Of a stretch of DNA of 64,000 nucleotides, positions 52,857 through 61,360 are shown piece after piece. The stretch lies in the NCBI GenBank assembly GCA_949358305.1, contig OX442315.1, forward strand, positions 31,088,427-31,152,426, given 5' to 3'. Source of the DNA: Strigamia acuminata. Taxonomy: Eukaryota; Arthropoda; Chilopoda; Geophilomorpha; Linotaeniidae. The translations under genes were made by a program, and so were the position numbers. Each line of letters opens with the position of its first letter. The stretch's first letter is position 1. The notes below the pieces were generated by a model. That model did no database searches, had not been told where the DNA came from, and saw nothing but the letters and a program-made list of their open reading frames with translations.

Positions 52857-55028
52857 TTACTCAATCAGATGCATCCTGTATTTGTGGGTTATTGTCGCCT
52901 CATCCCACGGACCATAAATATTACTATAAAAATCATGTATATAATTACTTCAAAAGTTAATCACGCTTTAAACGGAGATAATACTTACTCTTTATATTTT
53001 TGCCAACGTATAAATAACATAGGGCAAAATAAGTTAATAAGCACATCCAAAATAAATAAAATTACTGCAAAAATCGGAGACATGAACCATGCTGAAATTC
53101 CACCTAAAACTGTAATTATACAAGTCAGAAAAATTCGACTATGTGGCCATTGAATCTGAAAAAACAGAAATTTTACTAAATTTACAAACTTGTATTCAAA
53201 TTGTTAATATAAAAAATAAAACTTACTTGAACTTTCTTTCTTAAAATTGGAAAAAGGGCTATTACTTCAACTGCAAATGTTAAAAATTCAAATACTGAAA
53301 CTGTCGTTGGAAGCCGGGATGCTAACGTAACCGAAGCGGCAATGGCGGCCGTCAACGACAGACTGTGACTAACACTGCAATAAAAATCACACAAATGTAA
53401 TTACAGTTGTAATTAAATCAAATATATTAGTCTAAAAATAATACTCCCTCTGTCCCAAATTATGGTATACATTTGTACTATTATTTTTGTCCCAAATTAT
53501 GGTATACATTTCAGGTTTTATTTGATTTTTATCATTATAAAAATTCAAAATTAATATAAATAAGTTAAATTATAAATAAGTTAAATTATAAATAAATTAA
53601 GTAAACAATAAATAATATGGAGTAAATAATAACAATAAAAAGTAAAGAGTAAACAATAACAATAAATAATACTTCATAACAATAACTTGTAATGATTGCT
53701 CTGAATTTGTGAATTTTGTAATTGTTGCCATTCTTTGCTATCATCCCTGACTCCATATAACATTGCAATGTCAGAAATACATTGTTATGTTTATCTTTTG
53801 GCAGGAATATGTCCTTCATTGTATTGTTTTTTAACTTCTCGCCGAATTCGTGAAACAGTTAGTGGAGTAATTTCAATTTGCCTGCAAATTTCATTAATGG
53901 TGCCTTATTCCTAACAATGCTTTGTTTCAGCTAGAGCTGTTGTATACAATTTCGCTGATTATCAGTTAATTTATTCTATTTTGTCATTTTTCTTTGGAAA
54001 CAGCCATTTTTCGAATTCACTTTCACTTTACTTTAAGCACAACAGGTGCCATTTAAATTTGAGTCCATTTTGGGAAGATTCAACTCAGCAATAATTGAAC
54101 AATAAACTAATTACCCATAATGCCACCTAGTGATCAGAAAGTCCACTTAATTTGAAAGGTTATTCAGTTAAAATATCTTAAAATTATACAAAACTAACGA
54201 TAATCGAGAATTTTTTAGAGAAATGTATACCATAATTTGGGACAGAGGGAGTAATACTGACATTGAAATACTTAATCCATAATCGTAGGTTAATAGATGA
54301 ATAATCATTAGCATGATTGATGTAAAATAAATCGAATCTGTACTAACAGTGTCAGTTAATGTCTTTAAGACTGGAGACAATCCAAGTATGAATGCAAGGT
54401 AAACAAAACACCTTTTCAGATGCTCAGACACTAACAAATTAAAATAAACTGACAATTTGGTGCAAGTTAAATAAAAGATTCAATTTTATATACCTGAATT
54501 CAAGCACCAATGAGATTCAAAGATGATGTAAAAGCTTACGACTAGAATAGAGGAAAATAAAAATAAACTATATTGAGGGATCAATTGGTTATCCAAAAAA
54601 TGAAATGATGAAAAAATTATGGATACGCTGAAAATAAAAATAAATATATAAATAAATAACCTTTGAATTACATTTATTTTTAAATTACCTATTTAATTCA
54701 TCTGTGACAATCGTTGTATTTGTAATGGCGTCCGCTAAATAATAAGTTTTCATATTCACTAATAAAAGAAAGAAAACATGTAAAAAAAAATTGTAAAACA
54801 AAGTTTTTGGTCAATTAAATTACCATTTTTCTGCAATCCTTGTAGAAATGTTGTATCTATATAATTGGCGGGAAATTTTCTAGAGTATTTATCGTACAAA
54901 ACACGTCGCTTAAATGGTATTTTGGTACTAGGGTTCAAAACCTCTTCAGATTCTGAGTTTCGACTAGTTTTACCGCCTGACGTTGCGACGGTCATGATAA
55001 ATGTCATAAATACATCATCATCGTGCAA
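52857..55028 (-). CDS. PIGC: PIG-C, GPI N-acetylglucosaminyltransferase subunit C
   Basis: Multi-pass ER membrane subunit of the GPI-GlcNAc transferase, which starts GPI-anchor synthesis by moving GlcNAc from UDP-GlcNAc to phosphatidylinositol. Seven exons join in phase: 55028-54824, 54758-54689, 54627-54494, 54430-54262, 53374-53227, 53155-52989, 52923-52857 (319 residues from the first Met; 308 if translation starts at 54995). Diagnostic segments: RRVLYDKYSRKFPANYIDTT at the N terminus, GLSPVLKTLTDTVSTDSIY, IVSHSLSLTAAIAASVTLAS, FPILRKKVQ, and the C-terminal NIYGPWDEA. Several hydrophobic helices are evident. The 5' splice site after 54262 is GTCAGT, and an 807-bp transposon fills most of that 887-bp intron. 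In the sixth exon a donor inside GAGTAAG must be used, otherwise the reading stops early and the GPWDEA tail is lost. Assignment is secure. Confidence 0.95.
53445..54251 (-). mobile_element. Stowaway-like mariner-type element, non-autonomous, with transposase remnant
   Basis: Perfect 31-bp terminal inverted repeats (53445-53475 and 54221-54251) begin CTCCCTCTGTCCCAAATTAT and are flanked by TA target duplications (53443-53444 and 54252-54253). The left end carries an extra copy of the subterminal sequence at 53489-53511, 36 bp from the first. On the minus strand, around 54,000-53,800, a broken reading frame still spells a helix-turn-helix (INEICRQIEITPLTVSRIRR), resembling the N-terminal DNA-binding part of Stowaway-type mariner transposases; stops and a frameshift interrupt it and no catalytic DDD/DDE part remains. 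The CTCCCTC ends are the signature of plant Stowaway and related mariner elements. Insertion is in the PIGC intron. Confidence 0.88.
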
Positions 55029-55293
55029 ATTGATCTTAACTTTTTCTCAAAACTCCAACAATAATCTGCTCATGTTAGCAGAAGTACAGATACATTCCTT
55101 TACCGAGTTTAGGAGTCCATACGAAAAGGAATTGTGATGCCATCTTGCGACCGTTTTTCGTATTACATCGAGGCTTACATCCCGAATTTATTGAGAAGCT
55201 CGAGGAGAAGCTAGCATTAACAGGAAGTGACATCACTTATCTTCTCTTTCTTTTCCTGTCCATGTTTCTGCATACAGATTAAATTTCAAAACG
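55029..55293. promoter_or_regulatory. Divergent promoter between PIGC and the THAP gene
   Basis: Only 265 bp lies between the two start codons, so both promoters must share it. Motifs by eye: GCCATCTTG (YY1-like) at 55139-55147 and ACAGGAAGTGACATCACTT (ETS/CRE-like) around 55219-55237. No TATA box. Confidence 0.5.
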
Positions 55294-56503
55294 ATGGTTG
55301 GAAAATATTGCATTGTTTTGGATTGTGGAACTTCACAATCTAAGTGTAGAGGATTGTCCTTCCATAGTTTACCTGATCCAAACAAGTCCAAAGAAATAGA
55401 TGAATGGCTGCAAAGATTAGCAGTGAAAATTGGTTTGGAACACAAATTTTTCTCAAATCCTTCAAAACGTTCAGCGATTATCTGTTCCAGACATTTTATG
55501 GCAGATTGTTTTGAGACATATGGTAATTTATAAACAGGAATAATTAAGCTTATACTCCATAATTGTTTTAATATACTTATTCAATTTTTTGAAATACTGT
55601 TCAATTAATATCCTGTTTACATAAGATTACTATATTTAATATATTTTTTTTCGTTGTTTTTATTCATTAAATTTCTGTGGAATATCCATTACCAGGACAG
55701 AAACGTCGTTTGAAAGTTTTGAGCATGCCTACCAATTATTTGCCAGGAAAAAAACACATGACATTTTCTCTGGCCAGGAAACCACCTACTCCAAGAGACC
55801 CACCTCCAATTCCCATGATTGTCAAATATTTTAATTTTAATGAAGTTGTTGAAGCGGCCAAGTCACTTTCATTAACAAACTGGTACATGAAATTTGGAAA
55901 GGATAGCATAGAATTTTTATATCATCAAAACTTTGGAAAAGACCAGCACATATTACTGGAAGTGACAAATAACTTAAAGACATTTGTATTTGTACGAGGT
56001 AGCTATACAAAGTATTTTATGATAACGTAACATGATTTATGATTGTGTAATATTTTTTTTCAGGCAAACGACTTCCATACGAAGAAAGTGCGGTGGAAGT
56101 TGGTGGATTGCAAACAACATTACTGGCAATTGAAAACTCATCCTTTTGCCAAGGGATCCAAGATCCTATACTCCAAGATTTTGTGGAAAGTCGGAAAACA
56201 AATTCCATAGTAAAAGAACTATATTATAAAGAAGTCAAACGCCTCCAGAAATCAAGGGAAGAATATTATAATGTATCAGTTGTGTTTGCCACCAGCTGCA
56301 AGATGCTAGCTGGAAATATGGACATGTGCTCAAAATGTAAATATGTTAAGCATCTTCTTGAGAGAAAAAAAGACAGAGCCAACAACGTACCAGCGCAGAT
56401 GCATCCATTCACATCTTTGTCAAAAGCCACAACAGCAAATCTGGTCAATCAGTTAAAACAAGCAAGGCAAGAAAACAAACTCCTGGCAAAAAAAAATATG
56501 TAA
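55294..56503 (+). CDS. THAP-domain zinc-finger protein
   Basis: Probable sequence-specific DNA-binding protein. Exons 55294-55522, 55696-55998 and 56064-56503 join in phase to 323 residues. Residues 1-~75 form a THAP (C2CH) zinc finger: Cys6, Cys11, Cys64 and His67 (ICSRHF), with the conserved Pro27 (SFHSLP) and Trp38. A basic, proline-rich linker (RKPPTPRDPPPIP) follows. The remaining ~200 residues are not recognised: a charged, likely coiled-coil region (KEVKRLQKSREEYY) with a CxxC pair (MCSKCKYVKHLLERKK) near residue 260, and a C-terminal coiled coil (LVNQLKQARQENKLLAKK). No P-element transposase core was seen, so it is not obviously a domesticated transposase. A poly(A) hexamer is at 56818-56823. 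The THAP call is secure; the function is unknown. Confidence 0.85.
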
Positions 56504-57092
56504 ATATGATAATTGCAAAGTCTGTGTCAGTTGACAATGTCACCCATAAGTCATTGGCTTATTTATTCATTTTGTCAAGTAAACTTTTGTGAAATAAGAT
56601 ATTTTTCTTTATTTTACATATGACAACATTAATACTTTAATGAATATCTCCCACTTGGTGCAATTCCTGTTATTATTTGTTATTAGTTGATAGTTGTTTT
56701 AATTTTACTATAAATCATTTTAAATCTGATCAAAATTTTTTTATTTATTCCAAACATCAACAAAATGGATGTGGATCGTGACAAATTCTTCATTACAATA
56801 TGAAGTAATGCTATTTTAATAAAATGTTAGGAGATTAATTAAATTTAAAATTTAGATGTTTGTTGATTTATTGATCTATTTATTATTTATTTCCCCACCC
56901 ATTCAAATCACAAGATTTGGTGATTTGCTAAGAACAATTTGCAGATTTGCAGTTTGTTTGCTAATTTTTAAATAACAAAGCAAACGTAGATTTACTTGAA
57001 GGTAGGGATCGGCCACCCAAGGTGCAAGGAATGCCCAGTCGTCGTACTAAAAAAAAAGCGCAGTTTACCTTCAGACAAATTACAATTTCAAT
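56504..57092. other. Convergent spacer between THAP gene and DOHH
   Basis: AT-rich 589 bp holding the THAP 3' UTR (AATAAA at 56818-56823) and the short DOHH 3' UTR from the opposite strand. No gene or repeat recognised. Confidence 0.6.
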
Positions 57093-58034
57093 TTATTTTT
57101 TCATTACGGTCTCGATCGTTTCTAATACATTTGCGTATTGAAAACTATTACTGTTTTCATAATCACTTATATCTAAAGCAATTTCACAACTTTCCCGTAC
57201 AACCCGTGACTCATCTTTCAAAAACTTCCTTAGTGTTTCGTTGCACCGCTCAGTCCCAATGGATCCGAGAGCTTCAGCGCACTCGTGACGAACCATTTCA
57301 TTCTCATTCAAATTTTCAACGTTTTCAATCAAAGCCGGGATGCTTTCCTCGCGTTGCATCTGTCCAAATACAAAAGCAACTTCATGTCGAAATAAAGCAC
57401 TCTTCTCGCATTTTAACCCATCACTCAATGCCTCGATAGCTTCAACACTTCCCAAATTTCTCAAAGCGAACATTGCTCGATATCTGTCGAATAAATTCAC
57501 TTCTTCGTTCAATAACACATTTTTCAGTTCCATCACATCACTTAACGCATTAGGCGGCGCTGGATCGACCGATAAATAATCGGTCGAGTCGTGATGCTTC
57601 GGACTTCCATCTTTTCTCTCATCTTCCAACCACTGAATTCTTTTAACAGCTAAAAAACACGTTTCCGCAACTTCGGGAACTGGATCTTGAGAAAATTCCT
57701 TCAGAAGTGATAAAACTTCGGTGTTTCCAATGGCTCCAAGTGCTTCGCCGGCTTCATGGCGTACCATTGGTTCTTCTTTAAGGTTCTTCAACACATCTAT
57801 CAGAAATGGTAGAGCATATTTGTCGCCGAGTTGTCCTAAACAGTAAGCGACTTCGTGCTTCAGGAGGGCGGAAGAATCGGAAAACGCTCGTACCATGTGG
57901 TCGATACCATCTTGTCCACCGATGTTTCGCAATGTGAACAAAGCGCGAAATCTTTGTTTCAGCGGTTTCGTGTTATCGTTGAGAATTTCACCGATTTTGT
58001 CAAGTTCGTGCTTATTTACTTGCAATAAAGCCAT
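57093..58034 (-). CDS. DOHH: Deoxyhypusine hydroxylase (HEAT-like di-iron enzyme)
   Basis: Cytosolic enzyme that hydroxylates deoxyhypusine on eIF5A to hypusine. A single exon encodes 313 residues from the chosen Met. All four His-Glu iron-binding motifs are intact: KHEVAYCLGQLGD, RHEAGEALGAIG, RHEVAFVFGQ and RHECAEALGSIG, arranged in the two symmetric halves of HEAT-type repeats, with YLSVDPAPP in the linker. In-frame ATGs also exist at 58058 and 58115. The first lies before non-conserved residues, and the 58115 one precedes an acceptor-like TATTTTAG, so 58034 is preferred because it fits the family N terminus (VNKHELDKIGEIL). The AATAAA hexamer (57097-57092) overlaps the stop codon. The gene follows TRUB2 closely on the same strand. 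Confidence 0.95.
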   Translation of the reverse strand: MALLQVNKHELDKIGEILNDNTKPLKQRFRALFTLRNIGGQDGIDHMVRAFSDSSALLKHEVAYCLGQLGDKYALPFLIDVLKNLKEEPMVRHEAGEALGAIGNTEVLSLLKEFSQDPVPEVAETCFLAVKRIQWLEDERKDGSPKHHDSTDYLSVDPAPPNALSDVMELKNVLLNEEVNLFDRYRAMFALRNLGSVEAIEALSDGLKCEKSALFRHEVAFVFGQMQREESIPALIENVENLNENEMVRHECAEALGSIGTERCNETLRKFLKDESRVVRESCEIALDISDYENSNSFQYANVLETIETVMKK

Positions 58035-58200
58035 GCTTTCAGCAAAAGAAACGGCCATTGATTTAATTCCAACGTGGTTGCTGATAGCGCCCCCAATTGC
58101 TAAAATACGTAACATGAGGAAATGTTTTTCACTTTTTAGTGATTTTTAAACGAAATTGAAAATAAATATTGAAATAAAATTGTCTAACAGGTATTATTAA

Positions 58201-58242
58201 ACATTTATTGAAAAATTCGTCGGTTTTTGCCTGGTGTTTACA
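58201..58242 (-). promoter_or_regulatory. TRUB2 poly(A) signal and short TRUB2-DOHH spacer
   Basis: An AATAAA hexamer (58209-58204) lies just 34 nt after the TRUB2 stop. Only about 170-210 bp separates this stop from the DOHH start, so the DOHH promoter must lie here or overlap TRUB2. Confidence 0.5.
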
Positions 58243-59613
58243 TTATTTAGATTCAATTTGCTTCACTGACTCGTGCCCATGCAGCTCCGCGTCATCAAAA
58301 AAAGGCTGGTCAGGCTGCAAATTGGTATATCCTAGGAGTTTCTGGCATTTTGTAATGTTGTTAATAATGTTTTCAAGTGACCAGTGTTTCCTTAATAACG
58401 CAAAGTCCAGCGTGAATGGACCAAACTGTGTCAGCCGAACTTTAGTGCAAGCAGCAGTCGATTTAAGACTTAGTCCCAATTCATGAATTATTTTGAATAA
58501 ATAAAGCTCATCTTCATTAATACACGTCACTTCTGAAATTTAAAAAAAAATAAATATGTTTCAGAGTAATAATTTATAATTTACGAATACGGTAGTAATA
58601 TAAATTCACCCAGCGTAATATTTGGCAACTCTAAATTTATACATTTCACAGAGTAAAGAAGTGATCCTGTATCTCCAGCTGGTCGAACAGGACCACGACA
58701 AGCCAGTTCATACGCCTCTTGGCTTTGTGGGTCAACTCCAGCAAACCTACAATAAATTTGTCGTAAAAAATGATAAGAACCTGCGCAACACGCGATATTT
58801 AAACTAATTATTTACTGAAACATTTGTCGTTGATGTGCTGCTTGCCACGATGCTAAAACACGGTCCACTTGCGATCTATGAATGTGATCTAAAAATAAAT
58901 TGAAATATTTTTTAAAATGTGATTTAATATAAATAAATTTAAAATAAACCGTAAGTTGTTTTTTCTCGAATCTTTCCAGTTTCGTGAAATGTTGTGGTCG
59001 CAAATCCGAACCGGCCGCTTACTTCAAATTTCTATTAAATAGAAGAAAAGAGACAAATTCGTATGTACTCAAACAAGACGACAATTCTGATTTTATTTTA
59101 CTCTTAAAAAATTTCCTGCTTCGATTTTACGGGCCCATTGACAGCCTCGGTTAATTCCAACAACTATAAGAAAAACAAATTAAATTAATGTGATGAATTA
59201 ATGTGAATTTTCTCAATAAAATACCCGTTAAGCCAGACGTAATTTTTTCCAAATGGTGAGCTCTTTTTAACCGGATATCTATTGGTTGATAATGCGGTCC
59301 AATTACTAAAGGATTGTCGGCTAAATTTGGTACATTGGTAACTATGAGATTTCCTTCTTCAGCACTGCCTTTAAAGTTCTCTATCCTTTTCTGTGGTCGA
59401 AGTTTCAATAAATTTAATTCTGAAATTTAATAGGATTTCAATTATTAATTATTAAAATGTTTCTTCATTAAAAATAAAATATAAAATACCTTGACATAGA
59501 TTAAATTTTATAGTGTCGAATACTTGAACTAAGTACAAACCATTTGGTTTATAAATACAAAATGTTCCGTTCAATAACTTCCAAGCATCAGGAGCGTAAG
59601 AAATAGTCTTCAT
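58243..59613 (-). CDS. TRUB2: TRUB2-type mitochondrial pseudouridine synthase, catalytic Asp replaced by Glu
   Basis: TruB-family protein; vertebrate TRUB2 modifies mitochondrial mRNAs. Seven exons join in phase: 59613-59490, 59419-59225, 59163-59102, 59031-58950, 58888-58816, 58746-58610, 58532-58243, giving 320 residues. Matches to the family: GTFCIYKPNGL (motif I), NHPLV-like NPLVIGPHYQ, SGLTVVGINRGCQWA, KFEVSGRFGFATTTFHETGK, REKTTYDHI, QEAYELACRGPVRP, and the C-terminal LKSTAACTKVRLTQFGPFTL. Where TruB enzymes have [GR]-[HA]-L-D this protein reads HHLEKITSG, so the catalytic Asp position is Glu (CAT TTG GAA). An upstream Met at 59658 is possible. It is divergently arranged with UBE3D and is followed 127-208 bp downstream by DOHH. 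Family call secure; catalytic activity doubtful. Confidence 0.92.
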
Positions 59614-59967
59614 CTTTTGATGTCGATGCTGCCACCTGGCATTCAATTTAATAAACAAAATTTAAAAATCGAGAAAAATACAATTTTACATTTTTTAATT
59701 TCTTAAATGTAAAATTTAAATCGTAAATGTTAACATGCAATAAAAAAAAACACATTTTTGTCCTTTCTCACATTGTAACGTTGTTGTAACGTAATAACGA
59801 CGTGACAAATTCTCGACTATATAACGCGGGGACACCATTGATTTCATTCACTGGTGGTACACGTGTTCGTATACTTAGAGCCAAAAACTTTGTTCGTGTG
59901 AATTATTTTATTTTGAAATTACAGAATTCAACTTGTGATCATCAGCGAAATCTGATTTTATTGAAAC
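59614..59967. promoter_or_regulatory. Divergent promoter region between TRUB2 and UBE3D
   Basis: 354 bp between the two ATGs. CTATATAACGCG at 59816-59827 is a plausible TATA box for UBE3D, ~140 bp upstream of its ATG. No other clear motif; AT-rich. Confidence 0.45.
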
Positions 59968-61023
59968 ATGGATCTGCATGTGGAAATTCATCCTTTATTG
60001 AACAGTGCCAACATTTATCTATTCAATTGCAACGCCAACAACATCCAACTATCATTACACCCGAGTGAAATATGTTTTTATAACAGTGATTCACAAAAGT
60101 CAACACGCGTGAAGTTAGATCAAGTACAATTCCAACCGGACACCTGCTGCAATTTACAACAAGTTTCAAGTGGTGGAATTTGTTTCAGGGTCCAAATCAA
60201 ATCATCAACAAATTCGACCGAATCGAATAACTTCATTCGACCTTTGGAACCGTGCAATGCGAAATGTGTGTTCTGCGATTCCATTCTAATTTACGAAAAT
60301 TCCACTTTTCAACGCGTCTTGCCATTACCTTCAAACGAAACTTTGAACGAATTCACTAGTTGGTTTTGTTGCCAACATTCGGCGCCACCCACGCCACTGT
60401 TAAACCCAAAACAACAAGATCTTCTTCATTCCGATCAGTGTCTCCTCGTTAACAGCGAAGTAGTTGACTTGGGCGCAATTACAGTCGACGGCAAAAATAG
60501 TGTTCGTTGCAAACGGTGCCATTCGTTAGTCGGGAAGACAATTGCATCACCAACTGCTTTACCTGCATTTAAATTTTATAAATATGCAGTAGTCATGAAT
60601 TCCTCATCTAATAACGAAGAGCGGAAGAGTTGTGTCGTTCACTACAAGAATGTTTTTGTATCAATTTTGTTGAACTTTTACAAAGAAGGATCAAACAAAA
60701 TTATAATTACTAGCGAAACCACAAAGAAATTTGCGATTTTGATTTGGTTGACTAATGTAGGAATGTTACGATTCTCGACTTCTATTACGCCCGAAGACCA
60801 ACGCGACATTTGCTTATCTCCTAATGGCGCCCTCAAAGTGCTTTATTTAATTGTAGATACGAAAAGTAATGATTATAACGACTGGCAACGTGATATTGCT
60901 GTAGAATCGATGCATGTTAGCGACGAATTTCAATTGAACATTGCAAATATTCTGGTTCAAAGTACAAAAGATTTGCCAAATTTATTGAAGAAACTCGACA
61001 AGTTTTGGATTTCGTTTTTGTAA
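59968..61023 (+). CDS. UBE3D: UBE3D-like (HECT-like) E3 ubiquitin ligase
   Basis: Homologue of the E3 ligase UBE3D/H10BH, which binds UBCH10 and cyclin B in vertebrates. It is an intronless 351-residue frame (human is slightly longer). Family marks: Cys-rich CNAKCVFCDSI followed by RVLPLPSNETLNEFTSWFCC, the DQCLLVNSEVVDLG segment, a second Cys pair in VRCKRCHSLVG followed by FKFYKYAVVM, the FAILIWLTNVGMLRFST block, and ALKVLYLIV near the C terminus. The Met at 59968 starts the conserved N terminus. The AATAAA hexamer (61023-61028) overlaps the stop codon, so the 3' UTR is very short. It is tail to tail with Nup214, 137 bp apart. Confidence 0.88.
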   Translation: MDLHVEIHPLLNSANIYLFNCNANNIQLSLHPSEICFYNSDSQKSTRVKLDQVQFQPDTCCNLQQVSSGGICFRVQIKSSTNSTESNNFIRPLEPCNAKCVFCDSILIYENSTFQRVLPLPSNETLNEFTSWFCCQHSAPPTPLLNPKQQDLLHSDQCLLVNSEVVDLGAITVDGKNSVRCKRCHSLVGKTIASPTALPAFKFYKYAVVMNSSSNNEERKSCVVHYKNVFVSILLNFYKEGSNKIIITSETTKKFAILIWLTNVGMLRFSTSITPEDQRDICLSPNGALKVLYLIVDTKSNDYNDWQRDIAVESMHVSDEFQLNIANILVQSTKDLPNLLKKLDKFWISFL

Positions 61024-61160
61024 ATAAAAATAAAAAAAAACTTTAGCAAAACACAACATTTATTCTTAAGTAGAATTTAAAGTTTAAAAAAAAAATTAAT
61101 TTGTGTTATTGACAGGACTTATTCACATGATTTCAAATTTCTATCATCTAAATTAAATTT

Positions 61161-61326
61161 TCAGCGCCATTGCGAAAACGAACTCGCTGGACTCCCTCTA
61201 AAAACGAAACAAACGACATAAATTAAAATCAAAACCGATTAAGTCTATTTTATTTAACTTACCCCGACCCCGGAGATCCAAAACTAGCATTGCCACCGAA
61301 CGAAGTCGGTGGAGACTGCGGCGGTT

Positions 61327-61360
<34 letters not shown>

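Noticed and set aside
55294-56503. P-element-derived (domesticated) transposase
   Set aside because: Only the THAP finger is shared; no RNase H-like catalytic region or GTP-binding segment is visible in the 323-residue protein.
58115-58115. Upstream ATG extending DOHH by 27 residues (MLRILAIGG...)
   Set aside because: The extension is not part of the family and runs across an acceptor-like TATTTTAG; the Met at 58034 fits better, though not proven.
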